Part shown: positions 39,990 through 49,331 of the stretch, in pieces
Numbering within the stretch: the first letter of the stretch is position 1
How the letters are laid out: each line of letters opens with the position of its first letter
Assembly (NCBI GenBank): GCA_038217425.1
Contig: JBBQPM010000026.1
Span: forward strand, 1-52,055
Reading direction: 5' to 3'
DNA: 52,055 nt
Source: JAIEPT01 sp038217425
GTDB lineage: Bacteria; Planctomycetota; Planctomycetia; Gemmatales; Gemmataceae
Translations under genes and position numbers: made by a program
Notes under the pieces: generated by a model
Told to the model about the DNA's origin: nothing
What the model saw: only the letters and a program-made list of their open reading frames with translations
The model's database searches: none

Positions 39990-42419
39990 ATGCTCGACAA
40001 ACGCTGGCCCATCGGCCTGCTTCTCCTCTCCGCCTCAATGCTTCCGGCTCAAACGATCGCCGTGCATCCGACCGCGATCCAGCTCAACCATCCGCGCCAG
40101 CCGCAGTCTGTCCAGGTGATGACCTCGAGCGCCGACGGCTTCTCGCTCGACCTGCGCGGCGAAGCCCAGATCGTCAGCTCCGATCCAAAGATCGCGACCA
40201 TCGAAGCCGGCTGGGTGAAGCCGATTGCCAACGGCACGACGAAGATCACCGTCGCCATCCGCGGCAAGACGTTCGCGATTCCCGTCAAGGTGGAACTCCC
40301 CGCCCAGGAACCGCTCCTCAGTTACCGCCATGAAGTGATGCCGGTGCTGTCGCGGGCCGGGTGCAATATGGGAGCGTGCCATGGGTACTCGCTCGGCAAG
40401 AACGGCTTCAAGCTCTCGCTCCGCGGCGCCGACCCCGAGCAGGATTTCCCCGCGATTAGCCGAGAGTTCTCTGGCCGACGCATCAACTTCCTGACGCCCG
40501 AGGCGAGCATGCTAGTCGCCAAGCCGCGCGGCGATGCTCCCCACGAAGGCGGCATCCGCTTCGCCCGCGGCTCCCTCTCGGATCGCATCGTCGTCCAGTG
40601 GATTGCCCAGGGCTGCCCCAGCGATCTAAAAGATCAGACGCACGTCGTTGGAATACGTATTTTCCCGGACAAGCTCGTGCTTGAGCCGAGCAAGAAGCAT
40701 CAGCTCCAGCTGCTGGCCGACTACAGCGACGGCACCACGCGTGACGTCACCAAGCTGAGCGTCTTCTCCGCGAACAACACGCAGTTCGCCGAGGTCACCG
40801 ACGAGGGCCTGGTCACCGCGGGCGACGCCGGCGAGACCGCGATCGTCGCCCGCTTCGAACGGACCTTTGCCGCGACGAGCGTGATGGTCCTCAGGGCCAG
40901 CGCCGCCTTCAAACCGACGCCAGTTCCCGAACATCTCGTCGATCGCCATGTGATCGACAAGCTCAATCGCCTGCATGTGACGCCGTCGGAACTCGCCGGG
41001 GACGAGGAGTTCCTGCGTCGCATCTATCTCGACATGATCGGCGTGCAACCCAAGCCCGACGAGATCCGGACGTTCCTCGCCGACAAGACGTCCACCAAGC
41101 GTACCGCCGTCATCGACAGCCTGTTCCAGCGTCCCGAATTCATCGACCACTGGTCGCTCAAGTGGGGCGATCTCCTGCAGAACTCGCGCAACAGCGCCAG
41201 CTCGCCCGCGGTCTTCATGTTCCGCGAGTTCATCCGCAGCGCGGTGGCCTCCAACATGCCGATGGACCAGTTCGCCCGTAAATTGCTGACCGCGCGCGGC
41301 GGCATCACCGAGGATCCCGCCAGCGTTTACTTCGTCATCAGCAAGGACACGAACGACACCGTCGAGCGCGTCACGCAAGTTTTTTGCGGCGTCCGCATGC
41401 TTTGCGCCCGCTGCCATTCGCACCCCGCGGAAAACTGGACGCAGGGCGATTATTTCGGTCTCGCCAGCTTCTTCAATCAAGTGACCGTCAAGCCCGACAC
41501 GCGCTACAATTCGCCGGGACGCGCCGAGAAGACGAGCGTCGTCCAGCTCAACCTGGCGGCTGGGTCGTCGACCAATCCGCGCACGAACAAGGCGCAACCG
41601 CCGAAGTTCCTGGGAGGCGACGAGCCAAAACTCGACCCCAATGCCGACCGCCGCGAGGCGTACGCCCAGTGGCTGACTTCGCCCGACAATCGCTTCTTCG
41701 CCCGCGGACTCGTCAATCGCATCTGGAGCTACTACTTCCACCGCGGCATCATCGACCCCGTCGACGACATCCGCAGCACCAATCCGCCGATCAACCCGGC
41801 CCTGCTCGACGCCCTCACCGATGACTTCGTGAAGTCGGGTTACGACCTCCGCAAGCTCATGCGCCGCATCGTCACCTCGGCGACGTATCAGCGCTCGAGC
41901 CTGGCCAACGCCTCGAACAAGCACGACGAGCAGAACTTCTCGCATGCGATCCCGCGCCGCATCCCGGCCGAGGCGCTGCTCGATTCGCTCGTGCAGGCGA
42001 CCGCGGTCCCCGAAGCGTTCGCGGGCATGCCGGCCGGGTTCCGGGCCGCCCAACTCCCCGACGCCAACAGCGCCAACGCATTCCTCAATCTGTTCGGCAA
42101 ACCGCAGCGAATGGACGCCTGCGAGTGCGAACGCGACAACTCCTCGAACATGCTGCAGGCCCTGCACTTCATCAACGGCAAGTCGATTCACGGCCGAGTG
42201 CAAAACGCCAGCGGCCGCCCTGCCCTGCTCACGCGGATGAAGCTCAGCGACAAGGACCTGGTGACCGAGACGTTCCTGTGGTCGCTCGCCCGGCATCCGA
42301 ATGCGGAAGAGATGTCGCTCAGCCTGGAGTTCCTGAAGTCGACCGAGAACAAGACGGAAGCCCTGCAAGATTTGATGTGGGGACTTCTGAATACGAAGCA
42401 CTTCTTGATGGTGCATTGA
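39990..42419 (+). CDS. secreted DUF1549/DUF1553 protein with N-terminal Ig-like region
   Basis: An 809-residue exported protein with a signal peptide (IGLLLLSASMLPAQT). Residues about 25-105 resemble a bacterial Ig-like (BIG2-type) beta-sandwich (IVSSDPKIATIEAGWVKPIA). CNMGACHGYSLGKNGF carries a cytochrome-like motif with a widened spacing between its Cys residues, and CARCHSHP is a regular CXXCH. DUF1549 (EFLRRIYLDMIGVQP) and DUF1553 (ARGLVNRIWSYYFHRGIIDP, SATYQRSS) follow. Another Ig-like segment lies near 225-310. Unlike the copy at 20712, no DUF1501 gene comes next. The function is unknown. Confidence 0.9.
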   Translation: MLDKRWPIGLLLLSASMLPAQTIAVHPTAIQLNHPRQPQSVQVMTSSADGFSLDLRGEAQIVSSDPKIATIEAGWVKPIANGTTKITVAIRGKTFAIPVKVELPAQEPLLSYRHEVMPVLSRAGCNMGACHGYSLGKNGFKLSLRGADPEQDFPAISREFSGRRINFLTPEASMLVAKPRGDAPHEGGIRFARGSLSDRIVVQWIAQGCPSDLKDQTHVVGIRIFPDKLVLEPSKKHQLQLLADYSDGTTRDVTKLSVFSANNTQFAEVTDEGLVTAGDAGETAIVARFERTFAATSVMVLRASAAFKPTPVPEHLVDRHVIDKLNRLHVTPSELAGDEEFLRRIYLDMIGVQPKPDEIRTFLADKTSTKRTAVIDSLFQRPEFIDHWSLKWGDLLQNSRNSASSPAVFMFREFIRSAVASNMPMDQFARKLLTARGGITEDPASVYFVISKDTNDTVERVTQVFCGVRMLCARCHSHPAENWTQGDYFGLASFFNQVTVKPDTRYNSPGRAEKTSVVQLNLAAGSSTNPRTNKAQPPKFLGGDEPKLDPNADRREAYAQWLTSPDNRFFARGLVNRIWSYYFHRGIIDPVDDIRSTNPPINPALLDALTDDFVKSGYDLRKLMRRIVTSATYQRSSLANASNKHDEQNFSHAIPRRIPAEALLDSLVQATAVPEAFAGMPAGFRAAQLPDANSANAFLNLFGKPQRMDACECERDNSSNMLQALHFINGKSIHGRVQNASGRPALLTRMKLSDKDLVTETFLWSLARHPNAEEMSLSLEFLKSTENKTEALQDLMWGLLNTKHFLMVH

Positions 42420-42558
42420 GCTGAGGTCGCTGCCTTCGGATGGCGGGCGAGCGAGCCGCCGAGATTCTCTCCCATCTCCAAAAGGTCGGCGTCCCCGTTC
42501 CTTTCTCCGAAGCAAACATGGATTCTTGCGTTAGCCGATTGTCGACACGGAGACTTTT

Positions 42559-43038
42559 ATGCAGACGTCGATGCCGGCCGTGGTGATGTGTTGCTTAGCG
42601 ACGCTGGCGGGAGCTGTGCTAGCAGACGATGATCTTAAAGCGTTTCCACCCGCCGAAAAAGGTATGGTACGCTATGTAGTCAAACTTCCGAAGCAGGACG
42701 ATGAATCGGCGCTCCAGATCGAATTGATCGCCGGGATAACCATGCAACTAGATGCGGCGAATTCATATTTCTTCGACGGAAAGATCGAGGAGGAAATCAT
42801 TCATGGTTGGGGATACCCGCGGTACGTCCTCAAAAAACTCGGATCGATGGGGAGCACGTTGCTGAATCCCGTCCCCAACGCCCCCCGCGTCGAACGATTT
42901 GTCACCCTAAGCAGCAGGCCGTTTTTCATCCGCTACAACAGTCGCTTGCCCGTAGTGATGTACGCACCGCAAGGCGTCGAAATTCGATATCGCGTATGGC
43001 GTGCAGACCCGAAGATCATTTCGGCGGAAAAAGGGTGA
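42559..43038 (+). CDS. ecotin-family serine protease inhibitor
   Basis: A 159-residue periplasmic inhibitor of trypsin-fold proteases. A signal peptide of about 22 residues ends at VLA. The mature part aligns with ecotin throughout: FPPAEKGMVRYVVKL, GWGYPRYV, ERFVTL, IRYNSRLPVVMYAP and YRVWRADPKI. The reactive loop GSTLLNP puts Leu101 at the P1 position, where E. coli ecotin has Met84. The disulfide Cys residues of E. coli ecotin are absent; the only Cys in this protein are in the signal peptide. GGAG lies about seven bases before the ATG. Confidence 0.92.
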   Translation: MQTSMPAVVMCCLATLAGAVLADDDLKAFPPAEKGMVRYVVKLPKQDDESALQIELIAGITMQLDAANSYFFDGKIEEEIIHGWGYPRYVLKKLGSMGSTLLNPVPNAPRVERFVTLSSRPFFIRYNSRLPVVMYAPQGVEIRYRVWRADPKIISAEKG

Positions 43039-43140
43039 TACCCGCGCGAAGGCACTATGCCTTGGAGAATATGTTATTCCCAAGCGTTGAACAAGACGGC
43101 GATAAACACTGGCATTTCGCGCCCGCTTTCGTTACAGTCG

Positions 43141-44763
43141 ATGGGCATGGGATACTTGCTTTGCATCCAGGGCCCTGAATCGGGAAAATCGTTCCCGCTG
43201 GCCGAGGACACCACCACCCTCGGCCGGCAGCACGATTGCGACGTCTGCTTGCCCAGTCAGGCCGTCAGCAGGCATCATGCGCAAATCGTCCATCAGGATC
43301 CCGAATACTACGTCGTCGATCTCGAAAGCTCCAACGGCAGCTTCCTCAATAGCAACAAGATCACGCCCATGGAGCCGCAACGGCTCGCCGACGGCGATCA
43401 ACTCCGCTTCGGGCCGCACGTCTTCATCATCAAGCTCAAGGCGCCCGAAACCCAGTATACCGTCCGCGAAACCGTGAGCGCGACGTCGTCTGTCGCCCAC
43501 GGCATGCTCGGTCCCGACGCCGCGGCCAAACTGCAGACCATTCTCGACATCGCCCAGCAACTCGCGCGCAATCTCGACGTCAATCAGCTGCTCGAAAACC
43601 TGCTCGCCCAGCTGATGCGGCTCTTCCCGCAGACCGACCGCGCCTTGGCCATCCTGTGCGAAGGGCCGAACTTGCAGGTCCGCGCCCAGTCGTGCCGGCA
43701 CCTGACCGACGCCAGCACGCTCGGCTTCAGCAAAACCATCGTCAAACGCGCGCTCGACGAGGGCATCGGCCTCATCAGCGAAGACATCAAACAGGACGAA
43801 CGCTTTCAATCCAGCGCCACCCTCACCTCTCTCGACATGATCTCGATCATGTGCATGCCGCTCATCACGCCCGAAGGCAAACGGCTCGGCGTCCTGCAAG
43901 TCGATCGCCGAACCAAGGGGCACGGCTACCACAAGGAAGATTTGTCGCTCCTTTCCGCCGTCGCCGCCCAGATGACGGTGGTGCTGGAGAACGCCACGCT
44001 GCACGCGGAACGGCTGAAGCAAGAAGCCTTGCGTAAGGAACTGACTCTGGCCCGCGAGATTCAGCAGGGCTTTTTGCCGAAGGAGCTGAGCGGACCGCCG
44101 CTCGTGGGGCTGGAGCTGTTTGGCCAGGTGTTCCCGGCCCGGCAAGTCGCCGGCGATTTGTACGATTACTTCTACCTCCCCGACGGCAAGGTCGCCCTGT
44201 TCCTGGGCGACGTCTCCGGCAAGGGGATGCCGGCCGCTCTCTTCATGATCGCGGTGCGGACGTTGTGCCGACTGCTGGCGCGCGAGTCGACCAGCCCCGG
44301 GCAGACGCTGACGCGCCTCAACGACGCCCTTGCCGACGACAATCCGACCTGCATTTTCGTCACGCTGCTCCACGGCATCTACGACCCGGCCACGCGCGAA
44401 CTCGTGCTGGCGTCCGGCGGCCATCCCGCGCCCCTGTTGCGACGCTCCGACGGCTCGATCGAAACCGTCCCCCTCGTCGGCGGCCGACTGCTCGGCTATC
44501 CCGGCAAAGTCAAAGTCCCCGAACTTAAACTGACGCTCGAGCATGGCGATTTGCTCGTCGCCTTCACCGACGGCGTCTTCGAGGCCCGGCAAAAAAAGGT
44601 CGGCATGTTCGGACTCGATCGCTTCAAGGACGTCGTCCGCATGCTCAATCCGCTCGTCCCCCTCGACCGTTGCGGCTCGCTCATCCGCGAACAGGTTCAG
44701 AGCTTCACCGGCCTGCAAGAGCTGCAGGACGATCTCACGGTGCTCCTGCTGCGGCAGAAGTGA
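43141..44763 (+). CDS. FHA-GAF-SpoIIE-type phosphatase
   Basis: A 540-residue cytoplasmic signalling protein. An FHA domain (about 5-95) reads phospho-Thr with TLGRQHDCDV, SRHHAQI and SSNGSFLN. A GAF-like domain follows (about 135-305), with a linking helix (ENATLHAERLKQEALRKEL). The C-terminal PP2C/SpoIIE domain (about 320-538) has VAGDLYDYFYL, FLGDVSGKGMPAALFM, ASGGHPAPLL and AFTDGVFEAR with the metal-binding Asp residues. It probably dephosphorylates an anti-sigma antagonist. The start is ATG 43141 or 43147; the longer frame from 43057 lacks conservation. Confidence 0.9.
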   Translation: MGMGYLLCIQGPESGKSFPLAEDTTTLGRQHDCDVCLPSQAVSRHHAQIVHQDPEYYVVDLESSNGSFLNSNKITPMEPQRLADGDQLRFGPHVFIIKLKAPETQYTVRETVSATSSVAHGMLGPDAAAKLQTILDIAQQLARNLDVNQLLENLLAQLMRLFPQTDRALAILCEGPNLQVRAQSCRHLTDASTLGFSKTIVKRALDEGIGLISEDIKQDERFQSSATLTSLDMISIMCMPLITPEGKRLGVLQVDRRTKGHGYHKEDLSLLSAVAAQMTVVLENATLHAERLKQEALRKELTLAREIQQGFLPKELSGPPLVGLELFGQVFPARQVAGDLYDYFYLPDGKVALFLGDVSGKGMPAALFMIAVRTLCRLLARESTSPGQTLTRLNDALADDNPTCIFVTLLHGIYDPATRELVLASGGHPAPLLRRSDGSIETVPLVGGRLLGYPGKVKVPELKLTLEHGDLLVAFTDGVFEARQKKVGMFGLDRFKDVVRMLNPLVPLDRCGSLIREQVQSFTGLQELQDDLTVLLLRQK

Positions 44764-45631
44764 CGGCGCTGAACTTCCCGATCATCACCACCACCGCTCC
44801 CGCGACGATGAACATACTCGCCACGAAGCGGCGCGGAAAATCGGGCTCGCCGTAGAGAAAGCGTCCGCCCAGCACCGCGAAGACGACGGATAGCCGTTGC
44901 ACTGCAATCACCTCGACGGCGCCCAAGGTCTGAATCGCCACCAGCTTGAATGTCATGAACACCGCTTCGAGCAATCCGCGGAGCCACAGGCCGTTGCGAT
45001 TGCGGTTCAGCGTCGCCAGCGTCTCGCCCCGCCAGGGAATGAAGGGCGCCACCAGGATCGCGGAGAAGAGCGTCATCGCGAACGACGACAGCACCGGCAC
45101 CTTGAAGTCGCGCGCCGCCAGGCGATCGAACGACGAGTTCAGACTGAAAAAAAACGCCGCCCCCAGTGCCAGGAAGATCGCGGTCTTCTGTTCGCGCAGG
45201 GTGCGCTGGCCTGGACGGTAGGCGACGATCAGGCTCCCCGTCACCGTGAGCGCGATGGCGCCTGCCTGAAAACTCGTGATCGGTTCGTCCGTAAGCACGG
45301 GCGAGGAGATCATCAGCAGCACCGGCGAGAGCGAGAAGAAGAGCGCGACGATGGAGATGTCGCCATGCGCCAGGGCGTGCATCTTCATCCCCTCGGCAAA
45401 GACGTCGGTGATGCTGCGCAGGAGCACGAGGAGCCAAAAGTTCGTTACCCAGACCCACGTCTCCAGGCCCAGGGACTGAACGACGACCAGAAGAACGACG
45501 TAGAACGGCAGCGCGTAGGCGAACGAGGCGAAGGTGGAGAGCGTGCCGTCGAGCTTGTAGGCCAGGCCCTTGCTGATGAGGTCTTTCGAAGCCGAGAGAA
45601 CGGCGCTGGCGAGCGAGAAGAGGAAGCCCAT
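44735..45631 (-). CDS. EamA/DMT-family permease
   Basis: A 298-residue protein with about ten membrane segments in two EamA-like halves, each of about five helices (LISKGLAYKLDG and RSITDVFAEGMKMHALAHG mark the first half; SSFDRLAARDFKVPVL the second). These carriers export or import small metabolites. The gene overlaps the 3' end of the convergent FHA-GAF-SpoIIE gene by 29 bp and starts 22 bp after the Xer gene stop, so it probably forms an operon with that recombinase. Confidence 0.85.
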   Translation of the reverse strand: MGFLFSLASAVLSASKDLISKGLAYKLDGTLSTFASFAYALPFYVVLLVVVQSLGLETWVWVTNFWLLVLLRSITDVFAEGMKMHALAHGDISIVALFFSLSPVLLMISSPVLTDEPITSFQAGAIALTVTGSLIVAYRPGQRTLREQKTAIFLALGAAFFFSLNSSFDRLAARDFKVPVLSSFAMTLFSAILVAPFIPWRGETLATLNRNRNGLWLRGLLEAVFMTFKLVAIQTLGAVEVIAVQRLSVVFAVLGGRFLYGEPDFPRRFVASMFIVAGAVVVMIGKFSAVTSAAAGAP

Positions 45632-45652
45632 GTAGATTCTCCGCGGACCATC

Positions 45653-46567
45653 TTATCCACGCGGATGAAACTTGCGATGGATCGCGTGCAGTCGAGTTCG
45701 ATCGACGTGCGTGTAATGCTGCGTCGTGCGGATGTTGGCGTGGCCCAGCAGTTCTTGCACGGTGCGCAGGTCGGCGCCGCCGGCGAGGAGGTGCGTCGCG
45801 AAACTGTGCCGCAGGGTGTGCGGGCTCACCTGGGGACTGAGGCCCGCCCGCTTCACGTACTTTTTCACCAGCACCCAGAGCATCTCGCGCGTCAGCACCC
45901 GGCCGCCGCGACTGACGAAGACGTACGGGACATCGCCGTGCGCCTGCACCAGGCCGGGCCGTTGATCGGTCAGGTAGGCCTTGATCGTCGCCACCGCCGG
46001 CTTGCCGAGCGGCACCACGCGCTGTTTGCTCCCCTTGCCGAGACACTTGCAAAACCCCGAATCGAGAAACATATCGACGAGCTTGAGACCCACGACTTCC
46101 GACGCCCGGCTCCCGGTCGCGTAAAGCGTTTCGAGCAGGGCGCGATCGCGGAAATAAAAGCGATCCATCGACGTCGGCGCCGACAGGAGCAAATCGACGT
46201 TCTCCGGGCTGAGTACCTGCGGGATGCGTTCCCACAAGCTCGGCGAGCTGAGCAGGTCGACGGCCGTCTGTTTGACGCGTTCTTCCAGACGCAGGAAGCG
46301 GTAGAAGGTTTTGAGAGCGACGAGATTGCGAGCCACCGACGGAGCGGCGAGCTTCTCTTCTTGTAGGAACGCGAGGTAATTGCTGAGTTCGCGCAGCGTG
46401 GGATCGAGGTAGGTTTGTAGGGCCCCGCTGCTGGCCCAGAGGACGTAGCGCTCGAGATCGCCGGCGTAGGCGAGGATGGTATTCTTGGCCATGCCGCGTT
46501 CGGACTGGATGTAGATCCGGAAGGCGCGCACGTCGCTTTGCAGCTCGAGAAGGGATTCGCTGGTCAT
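45653..46567 (-). CDS. XerC/XerD-type tyrosine recombinase
   Basis: A 304-residue site-specific recombinase. The N-terminal SAM-like core-binding domain covers about 5-95 and the catalytic domain the rest. Catalytic residues are Arg154 (TGSRASEVV), Lys181 (GKGSKQR), His250 and Arg253 (HTLRHSFA), His276 (LLGHANI) and Tyr285 (HYTHV). Its length matches XerC/XerD, which resolve chromosome dimers at dif, and no cargo or attachment sites are visible, so a housekeeping role is likely. ATG 46567 is used; ATG 46594 is an alternative. Confidence 0.92.
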   Translation of the reverse strand: MTSESLLELQSDVRAFRIYIQSERGMAKNTILAYAGDLERYVLWASSGALQTYLDPTLRELSNYLAFLQEEKLAAPSVARNLVALKTFYRFLRLEERVKQTAVDLLSSPSLWERIPQVLSPENVDLLLSAPTSMDRFYFRDRALLETLYATGSRASEVVGLKLVDMFLDSGFCKCLGKGSKQRVVPLGKPAVATIKAYLTDQRPGLVQAHGDVPYVFVSRGGRVLTREMLWVLVKKYVKRAGLSPQVSPHTLRHSFATHLLAGGADLRTVQELLGHANIRTTQHYTHVDRTRLHAIHRKFHPRG

Positions 46568-46622
46568 GAGGAAGACTCCGGTGGGTATCTTCATCATCGG
46601 CCAGCGGTCGCGAAAACATGAG

Positions 46623-46652
46623 GAAAGCCCAGGGATGGCGATTCCCTGGGGA
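46623..46652 (-). terminator. single-arm copy of the CCCAGGGAT hairpin
   Basis: CCCAGGGA and TCCCTGGG pair around TGGCGAT. Flanks GAAAG match one arm of the repeat at 33019. It lies just after the stop of the hydrolase gene and may end its minus-strand transcript. Confidence 0.7.
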
Positions 46653-46658
46653 CACAAG

Positions 46659-47825
46659 TTAGGGCTTGGGTTTCAAATGGTACTCGAGGAACGCCAATTC
46701 CAGTTCCAGCGCCTCCGCCGTCGGCACGTGCGATTTACGGGCGGTGAGGAAGGCGCGATTCTTTTGGCCCAGGATCGCGTTGACGGCGACCAGATGATTG
46801 AGGGCCTGCCAATTCTTGGGCGGATCCTGCACGCCGCCGGAAACGAGCACGGGTCGGGGCGCCATCAAGGCGTGAAGGTCGACGAGATCCTCGCCGGCGT
46901 CGATCAGTTCCTTGTAAAGGCCGGTACGCGGGTTCGCGTCCGACGGCACGCCCGGCTTGCGTTTGACCTTCGGATCGTAGCCCAAATACCACGGCTCCCA
47001 GTAATTGACGTTGCTATCTTTCTCGTTGAAGACAATGCCCGGGTCCGACCAGACGGCGCAGGCGAAACGCTCGTCGAGGCACGACGCGAACATCGACCAT
47101 TTTCCGCCGTAGGAAAGGCCGATAACGCCGATGCGCCGCGCATCGACTTCGGGGAGCTGGGCGAGGGCAGTGAGGCAGTTGGACGCCACATACGCGAGGA
47201 GCGTGAGCGGTTGCCGGCGCAAGTCGGCGCCTGCCTGAATGAGGGCTTCGCGGGTGTCGCCGCCGAGTTTGTCGAGCGAACCGGGCGTGCCGATCGAGAG
47301 GGTGACGAAGCCGCGTTTGACGAGTTGTAGGCCGTAGTCGTGAGTCCCTTTGCCTTTGGTCCCTTGGCCGATACTCGTCAGCGGTTCGTAAAACGGAACC
47401 AGGACGGCCGGGAAGGGGCCCGGGCCGTTCGGGATGAGCAGGTAGCCGTCCACAACCTTGCCGTCAGCGGAGATTTGCACCTGGACCTTGTGCTCGACGT
47501 AGCCGTCGCGTTCGACCTTCGCCAATTTCTTGATCGTCGGCTTCTCGACCAACGGCGGCCAGGCGCCGAGCCTTTTTTGCCAGGTGTCGAGGATTTCCCC
47601 GCGCCGCTTCGTCCAGTCCGCGGAGGTCTTGACGACCGAGCCATCGTTGAATTTGAGCGGCGAACGATACGTGCCGAGCTTGCCGGCAAATTCTTCCGGC
47701 GGCTGAGCGAACGGCTCGAGCTTCTTCCACAGAGCTTCGCCCGGCGCCTGGGCGACGACCGGGGCGACCATGGCCAGCGTCAAACAGAGCAGACCGCGCA
47801 CGACGCATCGGAATTGGCAAATCAT
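46659..47825 (-). CDS. secreted acetyl xylan esterase-like alpha/beta hydrolase
   Basis: A 388-residue exported alpha/beta hydrolase. The signal peptide is RGLLCLTLAMVAPVVAQA. The nucleophile elbow is GLSYGGKWS, the oxyanion region VPFYEPL, and a catalytic His is likely in ARKSHVPT near the C terminus; an Asp follows MAPRPVLVSGGVQD. Planctomycete proteins of this family are annotated as acetyl xylan esterases or dienelactone hydrolase-like. It stands alone, with a palindromic terminator just beyond its stop. Confidence 0.87.
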   Translation of the reverse strand: MICQFRCVVRGLLCLTLAMVAPVVAQAPGEALWKKLEPFAQPPEEFAGKLGTYRSPLKFNDGSVVKTSADWTKRRGEILDTWQKRLGAWPPLVEKPTIKKLAKVERDGYVEHKVQVQISADGKVVDGYLLIPNGPGPFPAVLVPFYEPLTSIGQGTKGKGTHDYGLQLVKRGFVTLSIGTPGSLDKLGGDTREALIQAGADLRRQPLTLLAYVASNCLTALAQLPEVDARRIGVIGLSYGGKWSMFASCLDERFACAVWSDPGIVFNEKDSNVNYWEPWYLGYDPKVKRKPGVPSDANPRTGLYKELIDAGEDLVDLHALMAPRPVLVSGGVQDPPKNWQALNHLVAVNAILGQKNRAFLTARKSHVPTAEALELELAFLEYHLKPKP

Positions 47826-47836
47826 AGAGCCCCCTT

Positions 47837-47865
47837 TTGGTGAAATCTCGGACGACGCCTATATT
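47837..47865 (+). promoter_or_regulatory. sigma-70 promoter of the DUF2157-GDYXXLXY operon
   Basis: TTGGTG at 47837-47842 and TATATT at 47860-47865 are separated by 17 bp. The start would be near 47872, about 40 nt before ATG 47913. Confidence 0.6.
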
Positions 47866-47912
47866 ACTGGAGCCAGGGCCTTCGTGCGAAAGAAATACAC
47901 GCCGAGACTTTC

Positions 47913-49331
47913 ATGGAAAAACAACCCCTCGCCCAGAACCATCGGCAATGGCTGCTCGACCAGATGGCACTTTGGCGCCGTGAGAATCTTGTCACTGAAG
48001 AGCAAAAACATGCCATTCTCGATCTGTATCAGACGCAGCAGCAAAGTGCCGCACGTCAGCAATCGATCGCGATATTCGTCCTGCTCGGCGTGGCTGCGTT
48101 TTTGGTCGGCCTGGCGGTGCTGTTACTCATTGGCTACAACTGGGACGACTTGCCGGCGCCGATCAAGCTCATTCTGGTCGTCGGCGCCGTCCTGGGGACG
48201 TACGCGGTCGCATGGCATCTGCGCTACCGCCGGGACGCTCGAACGGCTTCCGAACTTGTGTTCTTCTTGGGGGCGATTCTTTACGGCGCCGCGATTTGGC
48301 TCATCGCCCAGATCTTCCATCTGAATGCCCATTATCCCGACGGTTACTGGTGGTGGGCAGTCGGCATTTTCCCGATCGCTCTGTGTCTTGACACCGTCTT
48401 GCTGCATTTGCTTGTCACCGCCATCCTCGCAGCCTGGGCCGGCACGGAGATACTTGCCTTTCCGGGCATGGGTTTATGGTTCTTCGGCCGATTGGAGATG
48501 CTCCCCAATGGCTGCTATACTTTGCCCCTATTCGCGTTCCTGGGGTTGATCTGGGCGTATCACAAGAATTCCAGGGCGACCGTCGGGCTCTATGTTCCGC
48601 TCATCGTCTGGTGGGTCGTGCTTCAGCCGTTCTCCTGGCACTTCCGAGAGAACCCGGTCTTCTTCATTGGCGGAATCGGAGCGATCCTGTTGATCCTCGC
48701 GGAGACGCACGAAGAAGGGAGCCCGCTCGCGATTCCGTATCGTTTTTACGGAGCGCTGGTGTGCATGGGCGTTCTCGCCGCGCTCAGCTTTTATCAGTTC
48801 CAGCAGAATGCCATGCGACTGGAAAGCCCGGCGCGATTCTTCCTTCCGACGCTGCTGGTCACGCTTTGCGCCGGCGCGGCGGCAGTGGCCGCCGTCATTA
48901 CCCAAGCACGCCGGAACGCCCACGAAGACTACACGCGCCCCGTCTATGCATTCGCGGTTCGGCAATGGCTGCCGCTGATGATGGTCGCGCTTATGTTCGC
49001 GTTGCCGGTTTGGCATTTGATAGCCCATTCTGCAAACGGGAACGCTTCCCCCGGGACGGCACTATTGCCCACGATTCTCGCGAATCTTGCGATGCTCGCG
49101 CTCGCGTTCTGGCTGCTTCAAGTGGGTCTGCGCGAAGAGCGAGGCTTTCCGTTCGCCGCGGCCGTGCTCTACTTTCTGCTTTGGGCGGTGATGCGTTACA
49201 TCGATCTGTTTAGCGAGGCGGGGGGCATGCTCGGCGCCTCGTGTATGTTTTTCGTCGCGGGGGCGTTCATTTTCGGCGGAGCGATGTTTTGGCAGCGCCA
49301 ACGGAAACAACACGAAGGGAGCCAACCATGA
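47913..49331 (+). CDS. DUF2157 membrane protein
   Basis: A 472-residue integral membrane protein with a cytoplasmic N-terminal segment (MEKQPLAQNHRQWLLDQMAL) and about 12 to 14 hydrophobic helices beginning with SIAIFVLLGVAAFLVGLAVL. The pattern GYNWDDLPAPIKLILVVGAV is typical of DUF2157. It overlaps the GDYXXLXY gene by the ATGA overlap, matching the common pairing of these two families. The role is not known. Confidence 0.87.
   Translation: MEKQPLAQNHRQWLLDQMALWRRENLVTEEQKHAILDLYQTQQQSAARQQSIAIFVLLGVAAFLVGLAVLLLIGYNWDDLPAPIKLILVVGAVLGTYAVAWHLRYRRDARTASELVFFLGAILYGAAIWLIAQIFHLNAHYPDGYWWWAVGIFPIALCLDTVLLHLLVTAILAAWAGTEILAFPGMGLWFFGRLEMLPNGCYTLPLFAFLGLIWAYHKNSRATVGLYVPLIVWWVVLQPFSWHFRENPVFFIGGIGAILLILAETHEEGSPLAIPYRFYGALVCMGVLAALSFYQFQQNAMRLESPARFFLPTLLVTLCAGAAAVAAVITQARRNAHEDYTRPVYAFAVRQWLPLMMVALMFALPVWHLIAHSANGNASPGTALLPTILANLAMLALAFWLLQVGLREERGFPFAAAVLYFLLWAVMRYIDLFSEAGGMLGASCMFFVAGAFIFGGAMFWQRQRKQHEGSQP

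Noticed and set aside
40626..42515. Minus-strand frame of 629 codons opposite the second DUF1549/1553 gene
   Set aside because: It is a shadow frame caused by codon bias; the plus strand carries the signal peptide, CXXCH motif and both DUFs.
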